6,611 nt of DNA, from contig PSRN01000175.1 of the NCBI GenBank assembly GCA_003176075.1, positions 1 through 6,611 of the forward strand, read 5' to 3'. The notes under the pieces are model-generated. The model ran no database searches and was not told the origin of the DNA. It saw nothing but the letters and a program-made list of their open reading frames with translations. The translations under genes and the position numbers were made by a program. Shown here one piece after another: positions 5,093 through 6,611 of this stretch; within the stretch, counting starts at the first letter, position 1; every line of letters begins with the position of its first letter. Source of the DNA: Bdellovibrio sp. (GTDB lineage: Bacteria; Bdellovibrionota; Bdellovibrionia; Bdellovibrionales; Bdellovibrionaceae).

Positions 5093-6611
5093 ATGAAATG
5101 CCGATTCGCATTGCTTTGCGGACTCGTGATGATGTCGCCTCTTGGCGCTCAAGATCAGGAAAAGGACCAAGACAAAAAAGAGCCGGAGAAGGGTGATATC
5201 ACGGCCAAAGTGCGCGAAATGAATTCGGACAAGTACGCCGCGCCGCCGACGCAGTTCAAGCCTGGGCACGTCGAGAAAAAAGACCTCGATGCCAAGGCGA
5301 TTACGAAAACCGACACCGGCTTCGTCATTCAGATGCCCAGCGGAGCGCCGATTCCGACGCCGACCGTTTACAAGAACAAGATTTTTGTCAGCGGCGGTTT
5401 CAGCACCAAAGAATATTATTGCTTCGACGCGGTAGACGGTAAGTTTGTCTGGGGCATGAGCCTCGATGACGACGGTCCAACATCGGCGGTGTGCGCCGAC
5501 GATATTACGGTCTTCAACACTGAATCCTGCACCATCTTCGCGCTCGACGCCTACACGGGCAAACTGATCTGGGCACACTATCTTGGCGATCCGCTAACCA
5601 GCACGCCGACGATCGCCAATGGCAAGGTTTTCACGTCGTATCCCGTCAACGCAGGCGCGCTAAACCAAAAGCCGAACATCCTCGACAAGATCAAAGGCAA
5701 GTTCAAGCTGCCGGGAAAGGGCAAACAAGCGCTGCCAAAGGAGTTTTTGCCGGTGATCCCGCCGGACGACGCCCAGGAGCCCGCAAAGGAAGCAGGCGAC
5801 AAAGAACCCGGCGCGAAGGAAGGTGGGGCCAAGAAGCAGCCACACGCCTCGCATGCGTTCATTTGCTTGGAACTCAAGACAGGCAAGATTCTGTGGCAGA
5901 AGTGGATCGATTCCGATGTCATGTCCGCTCCGGTCGCCGTTGATGATGAGGTTTATGCAACCACGTTTTCGGGGACCGTCTACAAGTTCACGCAGAAAGA
6001 CGGCGAAATTATTTCCGCCCACCGCAGCCGGGCGACCAGTGCGCCCGTCATCGTGGGCAAGAACATCTTTTTGACGCAGAGAGCCGACAATGGCAAGAAT
6101 GAAAAGGCCGCCGAAGAGATCGCTGGCCTTGATCGCACCAACGGGTCGCAGAACTTCGCGGCGGCACGGCGCGAAGCAATCTACCTAGACGGCAGACTTC
6201 AAGCTCTTAGCGGACTGGGCAAAGCCGCAATGAAACTCGACGCGGGCAATGCCTTGGCGCCGGGCATGGGCGGCAAGGCGGCAGGTGCCATTATCGGTCA
6301 AGGTACAGTTTCCGCCATGCAGGCATTTGTCGGTTCCCGCATTCTGCATTACAAGAACGCCAACTACAACTGCATGGGGGACGAACTCATCAACACCGAT
6401 CCATTGGATGGCAAGATTCGCTGGCGTGTGAAGCTCAAAGGAGACCTTGCCAAGCTCGGCGGGCACCTCGCTGCCTCGCCAGCTGCGGCCGGCGGACAGC
6501 TCTTCATCTCGACCGTCCTGGGCGAGGTGTTGCAGGTCGATCCCGACAAGGGGGACGTGACCAAGACATTCAAGGTCGGCTCGGAAGTTCGCTCGCAACC
6601 CGCGATCGACG
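5093..6611 (+). CDS. Exported PQQ-type beta-propeller repeat protein, 3' end outside window
   Basis: 506 codons are open to the window edge. A short signal peptide (MKCRFALLCGLVMMSPLGA, probable cut before QDQEKD) directs export. A charged linker (20-60) follows, then repeated 'DaxxGkxxW' blade motifs: YYCFDAVDGKFVWGMSL (108-124), IFALDAYTGKLIWAHYLG (148-165), FICLELKTGKILWQKWI (256-272), LINTDPLDGKIRWRVKL (432-448) and LQVDPDKGDV (480-489). These are PQQ-like propeller blades. Most planctomycete members are not proven enzymes and may be scaffolds or BamB-like, so no dehydrogenase function is claimed. Between blades lie a lysine/glycine/proline/glutamate-rich insert (about 196-252) and a longer atypical stretch (about 335-420). 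No lesion was found in 1.5 kb. It is transcribed away from the decaying minus-strand cluster behind its own leader. Confidence 0.85.
   Translation, partial: MKCRFALLCGLVMMSPLGAQDQEKDQDKKEPEKGDITAKVREMNSDKYAAPPTQFKPGHVEKKDLDAKAITKTDTGFVIQMPSGAPIPTPTVYKNKIFVSGGFSTKEYYCFDAVDGKFVWGMSLDDDGPTSAVCADDITVFNTESCTIFALDAYTGKLIWAHYLGDPLTSTPTIANGKVFTSYPVNAGALNQKPNILDKIKGKFKLPGKGKQALPKEFLPVIPPDDAQEPAKEAGDKEPGAKEGGAKKQPHASHAFICLELKTGKILWQKWIDSDVMSAPVAVDDEVYATTFSGTVYKFTQKDGEIISAHRSRATSAPVIVGKNIFLTQRADNGKNEKAAEEIAGLDRTNGSQNFAAARREAIYLDGRLQALSGLGKAAMKLDAGNALAPGMGGKAAGAIIGQGTVSAMQAFVGSRILHYKNANYNCMGDELINTDPLDGKIRWRVKLKGDLAKLGGHLAASPAAAGGQLFISTVLGEVLQVDPDKGDVTKTFKVGSEVRSQPAID

Noticed and set aside
5003..5578. 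Minus-strand open frame of 191 codons, with others at 5578-6022 and 6185-6598
   Set aside because: All are antisense to the intact beta-propeller gene, which has a signal peptide, ribosome binding site and repeated blade motifs on the plus strand.

Overview
The window looks like chromosomal DNA of a planctomycete, most likely from the Gemmata/Zavarzinella group. Five family hallmarks support this: an ECF-type sigma factor with a long membrane-anchored C-terminal extension; TDAGL-type leucine-rich repeats; a PDZ domain carrying the phrase GLHKWETVSVDNV; a HEAT-like 'ALPALRRAA' module; and a secreted PQQ-type beta-propeller protein. The assignment rests on recognised protein style, not on a database search. 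No rRNA, tRNA, CRISPR array, integrase or transposase was seen.

Bases 1-4809 read almost entirely on the minus strand. In the direction of transcription the order is: (a) a broken leucine-rich-repeat plus PDZ gene (4809-3867); (b) a sigma factor with a transmembrane segment and an STN-like domain (3830-2376), whose LolA/MucB-like end (2379-1934) is cut off by frameshifts and a stop; (c) a gene with a signal peptide and HEAT-like module (1829-1428), running into a second partial copy of the same LolA-like domain (about 1504-1162); (d) a small membrane-anchored protein (1095-811); (e) a 45-bp remnant of the LolA-like C-terminus (715-671); (f) a small conserved-looking membrane-anchored protein (573-133). 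Bases 1-132 hold nothing convincing.

The plus strand carries the tail of an unrecognised truncated gene (about 4742-4951), a 141-bp spacer with two short dyads, and then a secreted PQQ-type beta-propeller protein that starts at 5093 and runs off the window intact.

The main story is decay and duplication. The LolA-like domain occurs three times: one whole but lesioned copy, one internal segment and one C-terminal tail. The internal segment and the tail look like two halves of one duplicate, now separated by about 490 bp that include a small gene and a terminator-like structure. Two genes carry four homology-supported frameshifts, all of the single-base-loss type, plus two in-frame stops. A fifth frame break of the same direction lies at the chimera joint. 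The sigma and beta-propeller reading frames on either side are clean over about 1.5 kb each. The intact sigma part still encodes a complete sigma factor with a membrane segment and an STN-like domain, so the decay may have removed only the distal sensor-like module. I did not find a defence system or any complete new machinery.
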